Of a stretch of DNA of 64,000 nt, positions 1-10,795 are shown piece by piece. This DNA is from Catonia carolina (lineage: Eukaryota > Arthropoda > Insecta > Hemiptera > Achilidae), in contig JAQMRL010000003.1 of NCBI GenBank assembly GCA_035578175.1, forward strand, positions 106,628,969-106,692,968, written 5' to 3'. The stretch's first letter is position 1, and every line of letters starts with the position of its first letter. The notes beneath the pieces are model-generated. The model searched no databases. It was not told the DNA's origin and saw nothing but the letters and a program-made list of their open reading frames with translations. The translations under genes were made by a program, and so were the position numbers.

Positions 1-562
1 TTGGCACCATTTTTCATTACGACTACGACCAGAACCGTTTACGTTATGTGAATGGATTCATTATTCTGTTAAAATTGCTTTTGAATGCAACAACAGTTAG
101 ACTATATTTCTGAAGATGTTTCATGCTGTTTCTTCGAGTAAAAATTATTTTTATTGTCTTTCTCTTAAATTAAAGAACAGGATTTACAATGCAACGGTTG
201 CAAGTCCTCTTATTAAATTTCAAAAAATTTAAATAAAATTTTTACGGAATATTCAAGCTCGATCATATTATTTTTCTTGAAACGAATGAGTGAAAAACTG
301 TTATGACAAAAGGAAAGCTAGCTGATTAATCCCAAAACTTTTAATAAAAAAAGTGTGTAATTACCAATTTGTTTTGTGCATCCTGTGAATGTGCTGTTAT
401 GTGTGCTCAATGAGAAATAATTTTAAGTTTGATGGAACAGTTTATAGTAAGTTACCTTCCGGACACTTCTTAACAAGTTTATATAACTAGAAAAAGGAGG
501 CTCCTCCAAAATGTAAGATAAGTAAATAACATATTCATATAGACTAGATAATTTATGCCCTT
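1..562. other. AT-rich DNA, nothing recognised
   Basis: No open frame of useful length and no inverted or direct repeat that I can relate to the element families in this window. Confidence 0.5.
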
Positions 563-914
563 AACAGGGAAGTGGAGTGTTAAATTATTTGCAGGGCTAA
601 AAATTAAATTTCTGTTTTTTATCACATGATTTGCCAATTAAACGACTGTATCATTTGAGTTAAGAAGAAGTAAAGGTGTAAAATACACTGGAGTTATCTC
701 ATTTGAAAGTAATGAATTTCATTATACAGGCAGACCTGTGGTGAGTGAAGTGAAAGTGTTATTTGCAAGGTGGAAATATGTGCTTTTCAGAAGGTCTGTT
801 ATGCTAATAAGCATACTTTTCAACTCGGTGAGGAAGGTAATTGTATCCCTCGATTTACTTAGTAAAGCCACTAGAGGTTCAAGCCAGCCTTTCGGCTGAG
901 GATCTAAATGACAA
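563..914 (+). mobile_element. Family H retroposon, copy 1
   Basis: It starts with the family 5' block (GTGGAGTGTTAAATTATTTG) and ends with the 3' hairpin CAGCC-TTTC-GGCTG followed by a short A/C-rich tail. The central landmark block GTAATGAATTTCATTATACA, shared by nearly all copies, lies near 710-729. The piece carrying the Gs of the CACTCAATCTG segment is missing after the 5' block, so this copy has a small internal deletion. No clear target-site duplication was found. Confidence 0.8.
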
Positions 915-1414
915 AGTAGCCTATGAAATGTTTGATAGTTTAGTTATGCATTAACTATTAAAGTTTTGATTGATAATGCAGTAATGACATCGAGTTACAT
1001 TTAGATTTTTAGCCGGGATGGAACCTGGAAATTCAGTTAAGCTGTTTCGGATTTTGCTGATAAGCCACCATATTTTGTTAAAAGGTTTACTTTCATTCTT
1101 CAAGATTTTCCAGCGTTAAAAATCCTTAACAAATTAATATTGAACTCTAAGTTTTTTATTGTTTGGATCGGTTCGTTCCGCTTTAACTGGTTTCTATGTT
1201 TAAGATCATAAGCATGATCCCATACATTCACCCGGACATCTTATCAAGCATGGATTTTTATTACTTTTTTCATTTATCTGCCCTCACCTTCTGAACTTGC
1301 ATTAATATGCAAACTATCGTATTTAAAGCAAAAAAAAATTTGTTATTAAAAAGTGGAGCCGCTATCTAAAACAGAGCGTAGCGTACAATTTAAGTTAAGC
1401 TACAGTATCAAAAC
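915..1414. other. AT-rich DNA, nothing recognised
   Basis: Only short frames and A/T runs are present. No similarity to the repeat families in this window was seen. Confidence 0.45.
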
Positions 1415-1705
1415 AAAAAACTTACTTTCTTTTTCACCTACAATTTTGTAATATTACCCCTAGCGTGTTTATCCTCCTACGAGACCATCTTCAGTGGGAA
1501 AAATATATACTAAAATTAACCTAATTAAAACTGTACTGTTGTTCATTTCTACAGTTGTCAATAAATACAAACCGTTGATATGTTCGTCGATGTAGATTTA
1601 ATTTAGGTTAGTTTGATCTCGTTGACTTGAGATGATCTCGTAGAAACGCGTTGGGGTAATATTTCAAAATTATTGGTGAAAAGAAAGTTACGTTTTTTTT
1701 TTTTT
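1415..1705. repeat. Imperfect foldback of about 290 bp with arms of about 90-100 bp
   Basis: The left arm (about 1418-1512) contains ACTTTCTTTTTCACCTACAA and GTAATATTACCCCTAGCGTG. The right arm (about 1600-1698) contains the reverse complements with substitutions and small gaps. Roughly 90 bp separate the arms. Read outwards, both arms carry TGA(A)GATG-N-TCTCGTAG followed by AAACRCG, similar to the motif in the foldback at 20.5 kb. No coding capacity is seen. It could be a foldback or MITE-like element, or two inverted copies of a longer repeat. Confidence 0.65.
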
Positions 1706-2949
1706 GTTAATACCAACAGATTGAGCTACATTAGTTTGGTATGTAAGCTACATTATAATTTTATCCGCAAGATAAGAATGAGCTCGTTGTCATGGCATAT
1801 TACCAGAATACATTTTAATATTTCAAGCTGAATAAAGTAGCTAGTAGTAAAGACATTTGTGAATATCAATTAGACATAGTAAACCGTTAGAGGATTAAAT
1901 AATTCGCATTTCAAACCTATCTGATTTTATTTGTAATGAAGAACTAAATAGAGTAACATTGCCATTATGTTTGAATAGTCGGTCACAAAAAGTGAATTGA
2001 ATTAGATTTTTTCTTAATAATAAAAACCGGTTTAACCGACCCATTGATCTTTTTGTAATGAATACTCAAATGATAACAGTACGAAAAAATACTGTATTAT
2101 ATTTTTGACAAAAGAATACCGCTTGTTCTACAATATAATAAATATAATAGTAGATAATTTTGTAATTGGGCCTTGACAAGCGATATTATTTTGTTACACA
2201 TATAGGCGTACTCTATCAACGGTAATACATTTTTTGTATCGATAATCAAGCCTAAAACTATGACGCAATATTAAATTTGCACAACTTATGTCATAATTTC
2301 TATCCATTGTAAAATGAAATACGGTTAGGTTAGAAAATTGAATGGTTAGAAAAGCAATGGAACCATGAAATTTTATTGTACTCTATTTTATATTATGTCG
2401 GTCGGCCTCCTGACGCAATATGAACCGCTAATGCATGACGTCACACTTAGATACATTGGTGTCTGTCCAGTTATGAGCCTACTACTATAACAAATAACTG
2501 TGTTATTGTGTTTTTTACCCACCCATTTTTCCTTCGGGTGGTGTTTTTTAACTACTGTACTATACTATTGAATTTATTCACGTTGTCTTGTTAATGCTAT
2601 TGTTATTATCCGCTTCTGTTGCAGATCTGTTTAACACGGTCACCTCTTTCATCTGTAATTATAATATGTTATAATTTAAAAAAACACTTGATAATTCGCA
2701 CGGGAAATGATCCGGATTATCAAATTTTTGAATAGAAATTTATAAAATAATGTACTAATTAATCAATCATACAAAAAAATGTAGACTGATCGTAAAAGGT
2801 TGCGTGTTATTTAAGTGTCCGTAATACAGTATCTTATCAATAAAACAACCTAAACCTGATCTAGACCTTTAATTTCTTTAAAATAATCATCAGGGTTGGA
2901 ATTGTTCTGCCATCTAAACAAGCTGTCGTTGCTATCAATGTTTTAATAC
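1706..2949. other. AT-rich DNA, nothing recognised
   Basis: No recognised gene or element. A GACGCAATATgAA-like block occurs twice (near 2262 and 2412), which may be an old repeat, but I cannot define its ends. Confidence 0.4.
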
Positions 2950-3125
2950 ATTTTTCTTCTTCTTCTCCTTCCCCTCTTTCTACTTCTCCACCTCCACCTG
3001 CTCCTCCTCCTCCTCCTCCTCTTCCTCCTCCTCCTCCTTCTTCTTTTTCTTCTTCTTCTTCTTCTTCTTCTTCTTAAAACGTTGGCTACCATTAAGGCCA
3101 GTGGAGTTTGGTCGATTGCTTGATG
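2950..3125 (-). mobile_element. LINE 3' end with long (AAG)n/(AGG)n tail
   Basis: On the plus strand 2950-3075 is almost pure pyrimidine: CTT and CTC triplets. Read on the minus strand, 3125-3076 translates to a short stretch ending ALMVANVL and then runs straight into polybasic AAG codons. A similar ANI/ANV or IADL ending followed by an AAG tail is seen at 8.3, 31.3 and 3.7 kb. I infer a 5'-truncated LINE insertion of which only the last codons and tail remain. The triplet tract also counts as a microsatellite. Confidence 0.5.
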
Positions 3126-3639
3126 AAAAAGGTTAATTAAACTTACACCATACCGTTACCGAAAATTTCTTAATCATGATGTCTAATCAACTTGGACCAC
3201 GCTTATCCCTCATATCTCTCGGCATGAAATTTTGTAGTATCCTGTATTTCTCTTCTCTCATCACATGACACTAGTACTCTAGTTTTTACGTTTCATAGTA
3301 TTAATAAATTTTATATTTTTATGTAACTTCACCAAGAACTTCGTGTTCCTTATTCTATTTTGTCCATGATATCACTAGCAATCATCTATAAAACCACTTC
3401 TCGAAGGCTTCAAGTATTTTTATCGCATACAAAAACACTGAAAACACTTAACAGCGGACAAATCTAATTCCAAATACGAGTTTAAAATTCCTGCTGCATA
3501 AAATTCGACTCATTTTTCTAAAGACGGTACGGGCTTGTTCAATATCTCCGTTGCGTTACTTCAATACACTCAGTATCTCAGATACCTGATACTTTCTATT
3601 AGTTCCAAAAAGGTAACTTGAATACTAATATCAGCTGCC

Positions 3640-3735
3640 TTTTACCTATCACTATAATACATTTGGTAGTATACAAATATTATGATCGCCGACCTCTGAT
3701 AGGAGACGGCACCCAAACAAGAAGAAGAAAAAGAA
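3640..3735 (+). mobile_element. LINE 3' end with (AAG)n tail
   Basis: Positions 3682-3735 encode MIADL, two stops, then a GDGT-like segment in the next frame, followed by AAG triplets. This is the kind of end found at the C-terminus of many non-LTR retrotransposon ORF2 proteins. Only the extreme 3' end is recognisable. Confidence 0.4.
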
Positions 3736-5014
3736 TGACAATACAAACTTATGTAAATAATGCACCTTTCAATATATGAGTTTTTAAAAACTTTCAATAG
3801 GTATTCATCTTTTTTCACTGTTTTCCTTTTCTGTTTTCTTTAATTTCTTATGAGTACTTTTGCGGCGCGCACCGCTAAGGTAATATCATAAAGCTTCGAG
3901 AAATATTGTGAAGAATGCATCTTCCTTTGTCAAAGTTTGAATTCAGACTCATGTCTCATATCATGAATGTACCATTTGTTTATGAATAAATTCTTTTTCC
4001 CCTCCTTCTTTATTCACCATCATCACCACCATCTCAAGGATAGATTTATTAGGGTGTATTTGCATCCATCTACTCAAAGGTCTTCCTTGTTCCCTTTGAT
4101 CACCCGGTCTATATTGTAATACTCTAGCTGGCAATCTTTCGTTTGATATTATCAGTTGAACTTCTGGATGCTGTCTATTTTCAATACAGGTGATATTATA
4201 TTAAATTTTTGCCTACACTTTTTTTCTTTTCAGCCGTTTCACTCAGGAAACTTATCTCTACTGACTGTAACCATTCCCCTTCTACCTCTCACTTACCCCT
4301 CTATCTATCTCTTCCTCTCGCTCTTATGTACAAATTCTAAATGGAAATATAGCCGACCAGACAGAGGTAATAATACTACAGTAATACTATTACCATCACT
4401 ATGGAAGGCTGCCAGACGCACAAAGGCTCCGTTAGAGCTACATCTTAATCTACACCATTAAGCCTTCGGCAAGGAAATATATTACATTGTTTTCGGGGTT
4501 GTTCAACAACCTTCCTATCAAATTTACCCGTACTTTGTGAGCTTCATAACTAATTATTATAAATTCTTTTAGATTTTTAAAGGTAAAAATATTTTTTCTT
4601 TCTGAAATTTCTTTGGAAAATGAAACATTTATTATATTAAATGTTTAAAAAAGGACTCGTTTGGCTTACCAAAGTTATATTGTATACTTGAAAGCAAACT
4701 TAATATTTTTCTTCGTTTCGGTGGCATTAGTTATGTATTAAATTACTAAACAAAAACTACCGGTGTCAATTTCTGACTTACATTCTTTGAATTTAAACAA
4801 AAAGTTCTTAAGTATCCTCCACTGTATTACCTTATTACCTTATTACTACCTTATTACGTATACTACATTTAGACAAAAAGGAATTTGTCATGGAATAGAA
4901 TGAAATGATAAGAACCGTAATTCTAAATAGAATTTCTAGTTAACAATCTAAATGTATTGTGGATACAGGTTGCAGTAGTTAATAAAAAGGAATGTTACTC
5001 TAAATTTTTATTAC
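3736..5014. other. AT-rich DNA with one unconvincing 101-codon frame
   Basis: The plus-strand frame at 4156-4461 resembles no protein I recognise and has no neighbouring coding evidence. A small direct repeat of TTATTACC units lies near 4828-4858. Nothing else is supported. Confidence 0.4.
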
Positions 5015-5362
5015 AGTATCTAAGAGGAAAATCCAACAAATTAAATCGTTATAACCTTAAATTTTGAGTTAAACTATTTCATAATAAGTTAATAGCTAGT
5101 AAATTTTGATCTTTATTTGTTTATTTAAATATTTAACACTGAAATCAGGAATTTATTTTTTTACTGTCTTTATAAGTTGGGATCTCCAAAAACGAATTTT
5201 TGTTCATATAAGTTCATCATACTCTGGTATGATCAACTTGTTTAGGATAGTTTTTGACCGGAATCGTTCTAAAATTTCGATATTGGAATTTGCACAGAAA
5301 TACACCAATATTGTCTTTCATATGTTCAAATGCATTTTTAAATTAATTTATATAGGTTAAAA
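5015..5362 (+). repeat. Low-copy dispersed repeat R, copy 1
   Basis: This segment is alignable over about 350 bp with 57757-58125 in the same orientation. Shared blocks include ACAGTAT, GTTAAACTATT, GATCTCCAAA and a TAGTTTTTGAC(C/T)GGAAT block. The plus-strand frame 5106-5360 (84 codons) keeps a segment reading IVFDRN then ILEF, and the other copy reads IVFDWN then ILKF at the same place. This suggests descent from a coding element, but the protein family is not recognised. Confidence 0.55.
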
Positions 5363-5910
5363 TATTTTTATTCAAATAAATTAAAATGATTGGAAGAAAG
5401 AAGACAATTATAGTAGATCGAGTTCGAACAAAGAGATACACAAAAAACTGAAATGAGAAAAAGAAGACTTGTGGCAAGAAAGAACGTAGGAGATTGACAA
5501 AAAGTTTTTGATAAAATAATAAATTGCTAAACCAAACCAGCAAGGATCATAGTAACATTGAATTACCTTAAAGATTCAAAAATCGACCAGAAGAAATACA
5601 AAATCGGGAAAGTTTTAGAAAAAAATTTAGAGAATGATCTTTGGGGGGGAGAATGAAAAGATGAGACGTGAACCCCACAAAATTGAATAACTTAAGAAGG
5701 AGAATTCCGGAAGAATGAAGATATTGTGGGTAAAAGGAACCATGAACAAAACATAAAGAAGTAATTAAAAAATTGATTTGGCATGCTCTCTCCAAAAAGC
5801 TGTTTGGAAAAAGACATGAACTTATATAGGTTAAATTAATTAATTTGTATTATTTTGACAGGAGACTGGCAGTAATGAATTTAAAGTATTTTTATATTGG
5901 AATTCTGTTC
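5363..5910. other. AT-rich DNA, nothing recognised
   Basis: Two minus-strand frames of 66 and 75 codons occur here, both rich in Phe and Leu as expected from A-rich DNA. Neither resembles a known protein. An eight-G run lies at about 5642-5649. Confidence 0.4.
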
Positions 5911-6278
5911 ATAACAGACAGGTGGAGTGTTAAATTATTTTCAACCAAACTGGTAGTTTCAGCTACAAAACATAGCCTAGTTCTGTTTCTCATCACATGA
6001 TCATCCAATTAAATAACTGAATATTTTCAGAATAAAAGACACTAATCAGAGTTATTTCCTCTGAAAGTAATGAATTTCATTATACAGCCAAACTCTGTAG
6101 TAAATGAAGTGAAGGTGTTATTAGTAAGGTGGAAAATATGTGCTTTTCAGAGAGTGCTGATAAGTGTACTTTTCAACTCGGTGATGAAGGCAAGGTAGAC
6201 CATCTCACTTCTTGTTTCACTTAGTAAAACCTTTAGAGGTTCAAACCAGTATTTTTTTTTGATTATTTAAACAACACA
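5911..6278 (+). mobile_element. Family H retroposon, copy 2
   Basis: It begins ACAGGTGGAGTGTTAAATTA, carries the AATGAATTTCATTATACAGC landmark and ends at GGTTCAAACCAG. The 3' hairpin is destroyed by a run of T, but the TAAACAACA tail remains. The next bases are the left terminus of a pogo-like element, so the two insertions abut. Confidence 0.8.
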
Positions 6279-6593
6279 CAGTCAAACCTCAGTTATACCG
6301 GGCCTCGAGATATCGGGATTCGGATAAACCGGGCTCAGGTCGAACATTTATACAAAAGAGTGAAAGTGCAAAGAATTTAAGTAAAGGTAAAACCCTAAAT
6401 TTCTACCTGCTTATGCATTACTTTTGCGCCGTTGTTGTATTCTGAATGGCATTACGCCCAAGATAAAAATAAAAACAATAGCGTTGCAAACGACAGTAAT
6501 AAAATAATATAAATGGCGATGGTAATCCCAATTGTACATACTAAAACTCCAGGCTTAAAACGTGCCTTTAATGTAATTTTATTACACATATTT

Positions 6594-7106
6594 TGTTGTT
6601 GTTTAGGTCATCAGCCGAAAGGCTGGTTTGAACCTGTAGAGGTTTTATTAAGTAAAACGAGGAGTGAGGTGTTTTACCATGCCTTCCTCACTGAGTGGAA
6701 AAGTACGCTTATCAGCATACACACCCTCTGAAAAGCACATATTTTCCACTCTTCAAATGACACCTTCACTTTATTCACTACAGTGTCTAGCTGTATATTG
6801 AAATTCATTACTTTCAGAGGAGATAACTCTGATTAATGGCTTTTACACCTCTACCCTCTACCTCTACCCTCTACCCCTCTACCCCTCTACCCTCTACCTC
6901 TGAAAAGCACATATTTTCCACTCTTCAAATGACACCTTCACTTTATTCACTACAGTGTCTAGCTGTATATTGAAATTCATTACTTTCAGAGGAGATAACT
7001 CTGATTAATGGCTTTTACACCTCTATCTCTTCTGTTCTTAAATTATTCAGCCATTTAATTGGCTGACCGCGTGATAAGAAACAGAACTATTTATTTTAGC
7101 CCTGCA
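6594..7106 (-). mobile_element. Family H retroposon, copy 3, with internal duplication
   Basis: On the plus strand it starts GTTTAGGTCATCAGCCGAAA, the reverse complement of the family 3' hairpin and tail. It is longer than the other copies because a segment of about 123 bp (about 6727-6849) recurs, apparently identically, at about 6899-7021. The two are joined by a (CCTCTAC)n-like minisatellite. The 5' end (plus-strand right end) decays after GCCCTGCA. It lies inside the pogo-like element. Confidence 0.8.
6727..7021. repeat. Direct duplication separated by (CCTCTAC)n minisatellite
   Basis: Both units run from CTCTGAAAAGCACATATTTT to GGCTTTTACACCTCTA with no difference that I can see. The spacer, about 6850-6898, is built of CCTCTAC and CCCTCTAC units. 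Identity of the units implies a recent event, perhaps slippage or unequal exchange seeded in the ACCTCTAC motif that ends the unit. Confidence 0.8.
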
Positions 7107-7225
7107 TTATTATACATTTGTATGAGGCAAAAACATTAGTTGAACTGAAATTCGGATATACCGGGATTTCAATAAACCATGAAGAGTAAAGCCAGTCATT
7201 AGCCCGGTATAACGAGGTTTTACTG

Positions 7226-7905
7226 TATTAGAATACCGTTAGTTTCCATTAATCTATAGCCGGGAATCACAATTTGAACCTTTACGTAATGAACTGTAAT
7301 TTTACCGACTGATTCGTGTAAGATACTGTTTATTTTTAATATGAATATATTATCAAACTTTTTATTCAGACAAGGCTTGACATAATAATATTAAGGCCTA
7401 AACACGAACGTATTTATTATTATAATGACTTTAATTCAGATATTATCCAGTTGTATTTATTTATTAGTAATACTTAATTTATTGCGTAAACATATAATGA
7501 TGTTTTTTTTTTTAAAGAATTAATGATGATATCACTCTAAGATGAACACTTTACTGATATCACGTGTGGCATTTTAAAGAAGGTCTTAACTATTACATAT
7601 GTGTGTATATTTGTATGAATATATTTTTACAGCATCCTGTATTTATGTTTACAGTATTTATTACTATAAAGTATGACGTAATAATATTGGTTCTAATACT
7701 AATCACAGTGTCGGGCTTGCCCTTTAAAAAGTTACCTAATCCTTAACTATTTTCAATTACCATAATATAAAATATACAGTACTATTGCATATATTAACCC
7801 TTTCATCTTAAATCCTTAAAAGACTTCTTTGCTTGTTGAATTCTTTTTAATTTTTTAAATCTAATAAATTATAAAAGAAGAAGATTCCTGATTATTCAAC
7901 AATAC
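7226..7905. other. AT-rich DNA, nothing recognised
   Basis: Only short frames are present, for example 60 codons at 7564-7746. No recognised repeat. Confidence 0.4.
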
Positions 7906-8240
7906 AGGGTGTAACAAAAGAATGAAAGTTATTTCATTAATTATTATCGGTTCTAATTTACATAAAAAATATCATTAAGAAAAGATGTTTTTACCTCGAT
8001 GAAATTTAGTCATTGTTTTTTGTTTACGCCTATTAAATTGTGTTTCTTCTTTGGAATGTCAAATAAATAAGTTTAGTAGTTGACTCAATATTTTATTTAA
8101 ATTTCGTTTGCTCTCGATGTATATGTATTATTTCAAATAACCGCCCATTCTGATTTCCGTTTAAGTTGGTTTTATTTAAATATAATAGACGTGAAAATAT
8201 AAATATAATAGACGTAAAGCGTCTTTCATTTAAAGAAATA

Positions 8241-8560
8241 TCTTCTTCTTTTCCTTCTCCTCCTCCTTCTTACTCTTCTTTTTCTTCTTCTTAGCATGCT
8301 TATCTACTTCGGATGTTGGCGATCATCATGGTTAATCCAACCCTGTTGGTCGCTCCACGGAACAACTTTGTGAAGCTCTTCTCAAACCAGACCCTCAAAT
8401 TGGTAAACAAGGAAAATCTTTTTCAACCAGGAATTCTCCTTCTTCTATTTGTCCTTGCAGATTGCTCTACAACCTTTTTTGATTTCTCATGAGATGTCGG
8501 AGATACTGAAGCTTACGACAGTTGAACAAATATAAGGAATATTTCTCCATAGATAACTGG
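8241..8560 (-). mobile_element. LINE ORF2 C-terminus and 3' tail (pseudogene)
   Basis: On the minus strand the frame that opens at 8853 ends in KLQYLRHLMRNQKRL, which resembles the 'LQYLGHIMRN..R' segment of non-LTR retrotransposon ORF2 C-termini. Further on, with frame changes, one reads LFRGATNRVGLTMMIANI. After a stop the sequence passes into AAG-type triplets (plus strand 8241-8292). The matching end TNRVGLSMMIFNI occurs at 31.3 kb, so these are two copies of one family. The coding sequence is broken by stops and frameshifts; the part N-terminal to it is unrelated. Confidence 0.65.
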
Positions 8561-8757
8561 AGAGCTTTGTAAAATGAAGTAGCTTTGAAACTTTTTTCAA
8601 AATCTGAGTTTTTTTGATTGGTAAAACTCTTATTTTTACATTTATTAATGAAAATGAAACTGAATTCTCTATCTACAATTTTTGAAATACTAGTGGGTAG
8701 GGGAATTATGCACTGCTCAATTTTATGTTTTGTACTGAATAAAGTTGTTAATCTGCC

Positions 8758-9135
8758 TATAACATACAGGTGAAGTGTTGAATTATTTGCACTCAATCTG
8801 TTAGTTCCAGGACTACAAAAAGTAATTCTGTTGCTTATCAAATGGTCAGCCAATTAAATGACTAAATATTTTAAGAACAGAAGAGGTAGATGTGTACACT
8901 AGTCAGAGTATCTTCTCTGAAAGTAATGAATTTCATTACAACCAGACCCTGTAGTGAATGAATTGAAGGTGCCATTTACAGAGTGGAAGTTAGATGCTTT
9001 TCAGAGGGCATGGTACACTGATAAGCGTACTTTTCTACTCAGTGAGGAAGGAATTAGTAAACCACCTCGTTTTACTTAGTAAAATTTCTAGAGGTTCTAA
9101 TCAGTGTTTCGGCTGATGACCTAAACAACAACAAA
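8758..9135 (+). mobile_element. Family H retroposon, copy 4
   Basis: Nearly full length: 5' TCTGCCTATAACATACAGGT, the AATGAATTTCATTACAACCA landmark, a B-box-like GGTTCTAATC in place of the usual GGTTCAAACC, and the 3' ending CGGCTGATGACCTAAACAAC. The 3' hairpin is weakened because CAGCC has become CAGTG. A-rich flanks (AAAGTTGTTAA and AAAATTGTAAA) could be a decayed target-site duplication. Confidence 0.85.
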
Positions 9136-10185
9136 ATTGTAAAGATCACTTGATAACCTCAAAGGCATTTAATGTTTATTTTTATTTTTGATTAATAACA
9201 GTTAACTTTAGTTGTAAACATTTATTTAAATCAGTAAAAGGTGTCAAGAATTAAAGAAATTTATTACAAAGGTTACAAAGTTATGAAGAAAAGTTACTTA
9301 ATAATAATAGTTTTGTTAAAAAGAAATTATAATAAATTAATTTCGGTCATTATCGGTTTGTAGATCATGTTAAGCAAACACACAAAAATAAATTACGTAT
9401 TTGAAGTAAGATGCTAAAACATTTTTCTCTCAACTTTTTATTTAAAAATAAGAAAATACAGGTGTTTTATTTGCCTCTTATTTTGGACCATCCTGTATAC
9501 GTTTGAGAATGCTGTTTGAGAATAATCTTACAGAATTGAACAGCGTATCATCATTACAAAACTACATATTTATTTTTAAGAAAAAGTAATAAAATATTAT
9601 TATCTTGCACTGTATATTCTAAAATAACTGAATAATAAATTTTGTTTCAAGTTGCGTAAAAATCCATAAAATCTTTTACTTAACTTTCATAAAAATACAA
9701 AATATATAAAATAGTTATGTAATCAACCAAGTATTCCATTAAAATTTTCGTAAGAAAATTCTTTAAGAGAGGCCGTAGTCGGTTTAGAAAAGTTGTGTTC
9801 TTGTGTCAATTCCACAGATTCATATCTGTGTTTGTGGGACAGATTTTGACCAAACGTACAGTAAATTTACATCAGTGTTATTTATGATAAAAATCTCAAT
9901 GTTAACCGTAATGTATCTTTACAAATTAAAGAAAATACATGTTAAAGAATCTTTTGTTTTCTCACAAACAACTTAACATTTTTCTTTTAATTATGTAATA
10001 AACTGGGCCTACTTAAATAGTACTACTTTACCTAGTTACAATCTCTGTAAAACAAAATTGTGGTTTTATGAAACATTAGTAGTGAGCTTTTAAATTAGTA
10101 GCCCTACCTAATAGCTTTCTAAATTTTCTGGTTAGTAGCAATTTTTAAAATCTTCATCTATAATTTTCCTTTGTTCGTCCGTCCG
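9136..10185. other. AT-rich DNA, nothing recognised
   Basis: No coding frame or repeat relationship was identified apart from the proposed right end of the mariner-type candidate near 9480-9496. Confidence 0.4.
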
Positions 10186-10197
10186 TCACACCCAGAT

Positions 10198-10765
10198 GTC
10201 AGAAACTACAAGAAATAGCAACAAACGGTTTACGGATTTTGAATTTAAATAAAAAGTTAATGGGCCTAAATTGGGTTTGAAGTTCCTATTTTAACCGGAA
10301 GTCAAAAAAACCAAAGTCAGAAACTACAAGATATTGCAACAAAGGATTTTCGGATTCGTAATCTACACAAAAAGTTAATAAGCCTGAATTGGGTTTGAAG
10401 TTCCATTTTTAACCGGAAGTCAAGAAATTAAGATCAGAAACTACAAGAGATTGCAACAAAGGATTTTCGGATTCGTAATGTACACAAAAAGTTAGTGGCC
10501 TGAAATGAAACCCTAAGAGTGGAAGTGACCCTAAACTGGTAGTCAAGAAATTAAAGTTGGAATTTGGAAACAAAAATAGTGTCATTCGATTCCTCTTAAA
10601 GAGTAAATACAGAAATTGTTGGGTTTTAAGTTCCGGTTTCGACCGGAAGTGGCCCAAAAACGGAAGTCAAGAAATGAAAGACGGAATGTGGAAAACATAG
10701 TGTCATTTGATTCTTCTTACAGAGTAGATACAGAAATCACTAATGGTTTCTTGCTGTAAGTCAAA
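10198..10765. repeat. Degenerate tandem array, about 5 units of 117-123 bp
   Basis: Units start near 10198, 10316, 10433, 10555 and 10677. Units 1-3 share CAGAAACTACAAGA, GCAACAAA(G/C)G, TACACAAAAAGTTA, GGGTTTGAAGTTCC and AACCGGAAGTCAA. Units 4 and 5 share AGTGTCATT(C/T)GATTC and AGTCAAGAAAT and are more divergent from units 1-3. The sequence just before the array contains GTCCGTCCGTC. It may be the subterminal repeat region of a transposon, but no element end is seen. The minus-strand frame of 82 codons inside it is a by-product. Confidence 0.8.
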
Positions 10766-10795
10766 GGTAAGCCTTTTTAATACTGCCACCTGCTA

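Larger units (their letters stand above)
6279..7225. mobile_element. Pogo/Tigger-type non-autonomous DNA transposon, 947 bp
   Basis: The left end CAGTCAAACCTCAGTTATAC and the inverted right end CAGTAAAACCTCGTTATACC match over about 24 bp with one mismatch and one gap. CAGT(A/N)AAACCTCG..ATA is the usual style of terminus in the pogo/Tigger branch of the Tc1/mariner superfamily. A TA follows the right end; the left flank is CA rather than TA. No transposase is readable: a 72-codon frame from 6513 resembles no known protein and runs into the nested family H copy at 6594. Without that copy the element would be about 430 bp. Confidence 0.7.
7906..9496. mobile_element. Possible mariner-type element carrying a nested retroposon
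   Basis: The left boundary reads TA then CAGGGTGTAACAAAAG. The inverted right boundary reads TA then CAGGATGGTCCAAAAT. These share about 12 of 16 positions, and both are flanked by TA. The interval is 1.59 kb and includes family H copy 4 (about 0.38 kb) and a LINE tail, so the host element would be close to mariner size. No transposase motif could be read inside, so the pairing of the ends may be chance. Confidence 0.3.

Noticed and set aside
885..915. Family H GGTTCAAACC as an RNA polymerase III box B
   Set aside because: It lies at the 3' end of the element, not near the 5' end, and no box A precedes it at a proper distance. It is better explained as part of the LINE-type 3' hairpin.
4156..4461. 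101-codon plus-strand frame
   Set aside because: No recognisable domain. The hydrophobic stretches follow from T-rich codons.
8467..8853. 128-codon minus-strand frame as a gene
   Set aside because: The first part is antisense to family H copy 4 and unassigned DNA. Only the last residues (KLQYLRHLMRN) resemble a LINE, so I annotated that end only.
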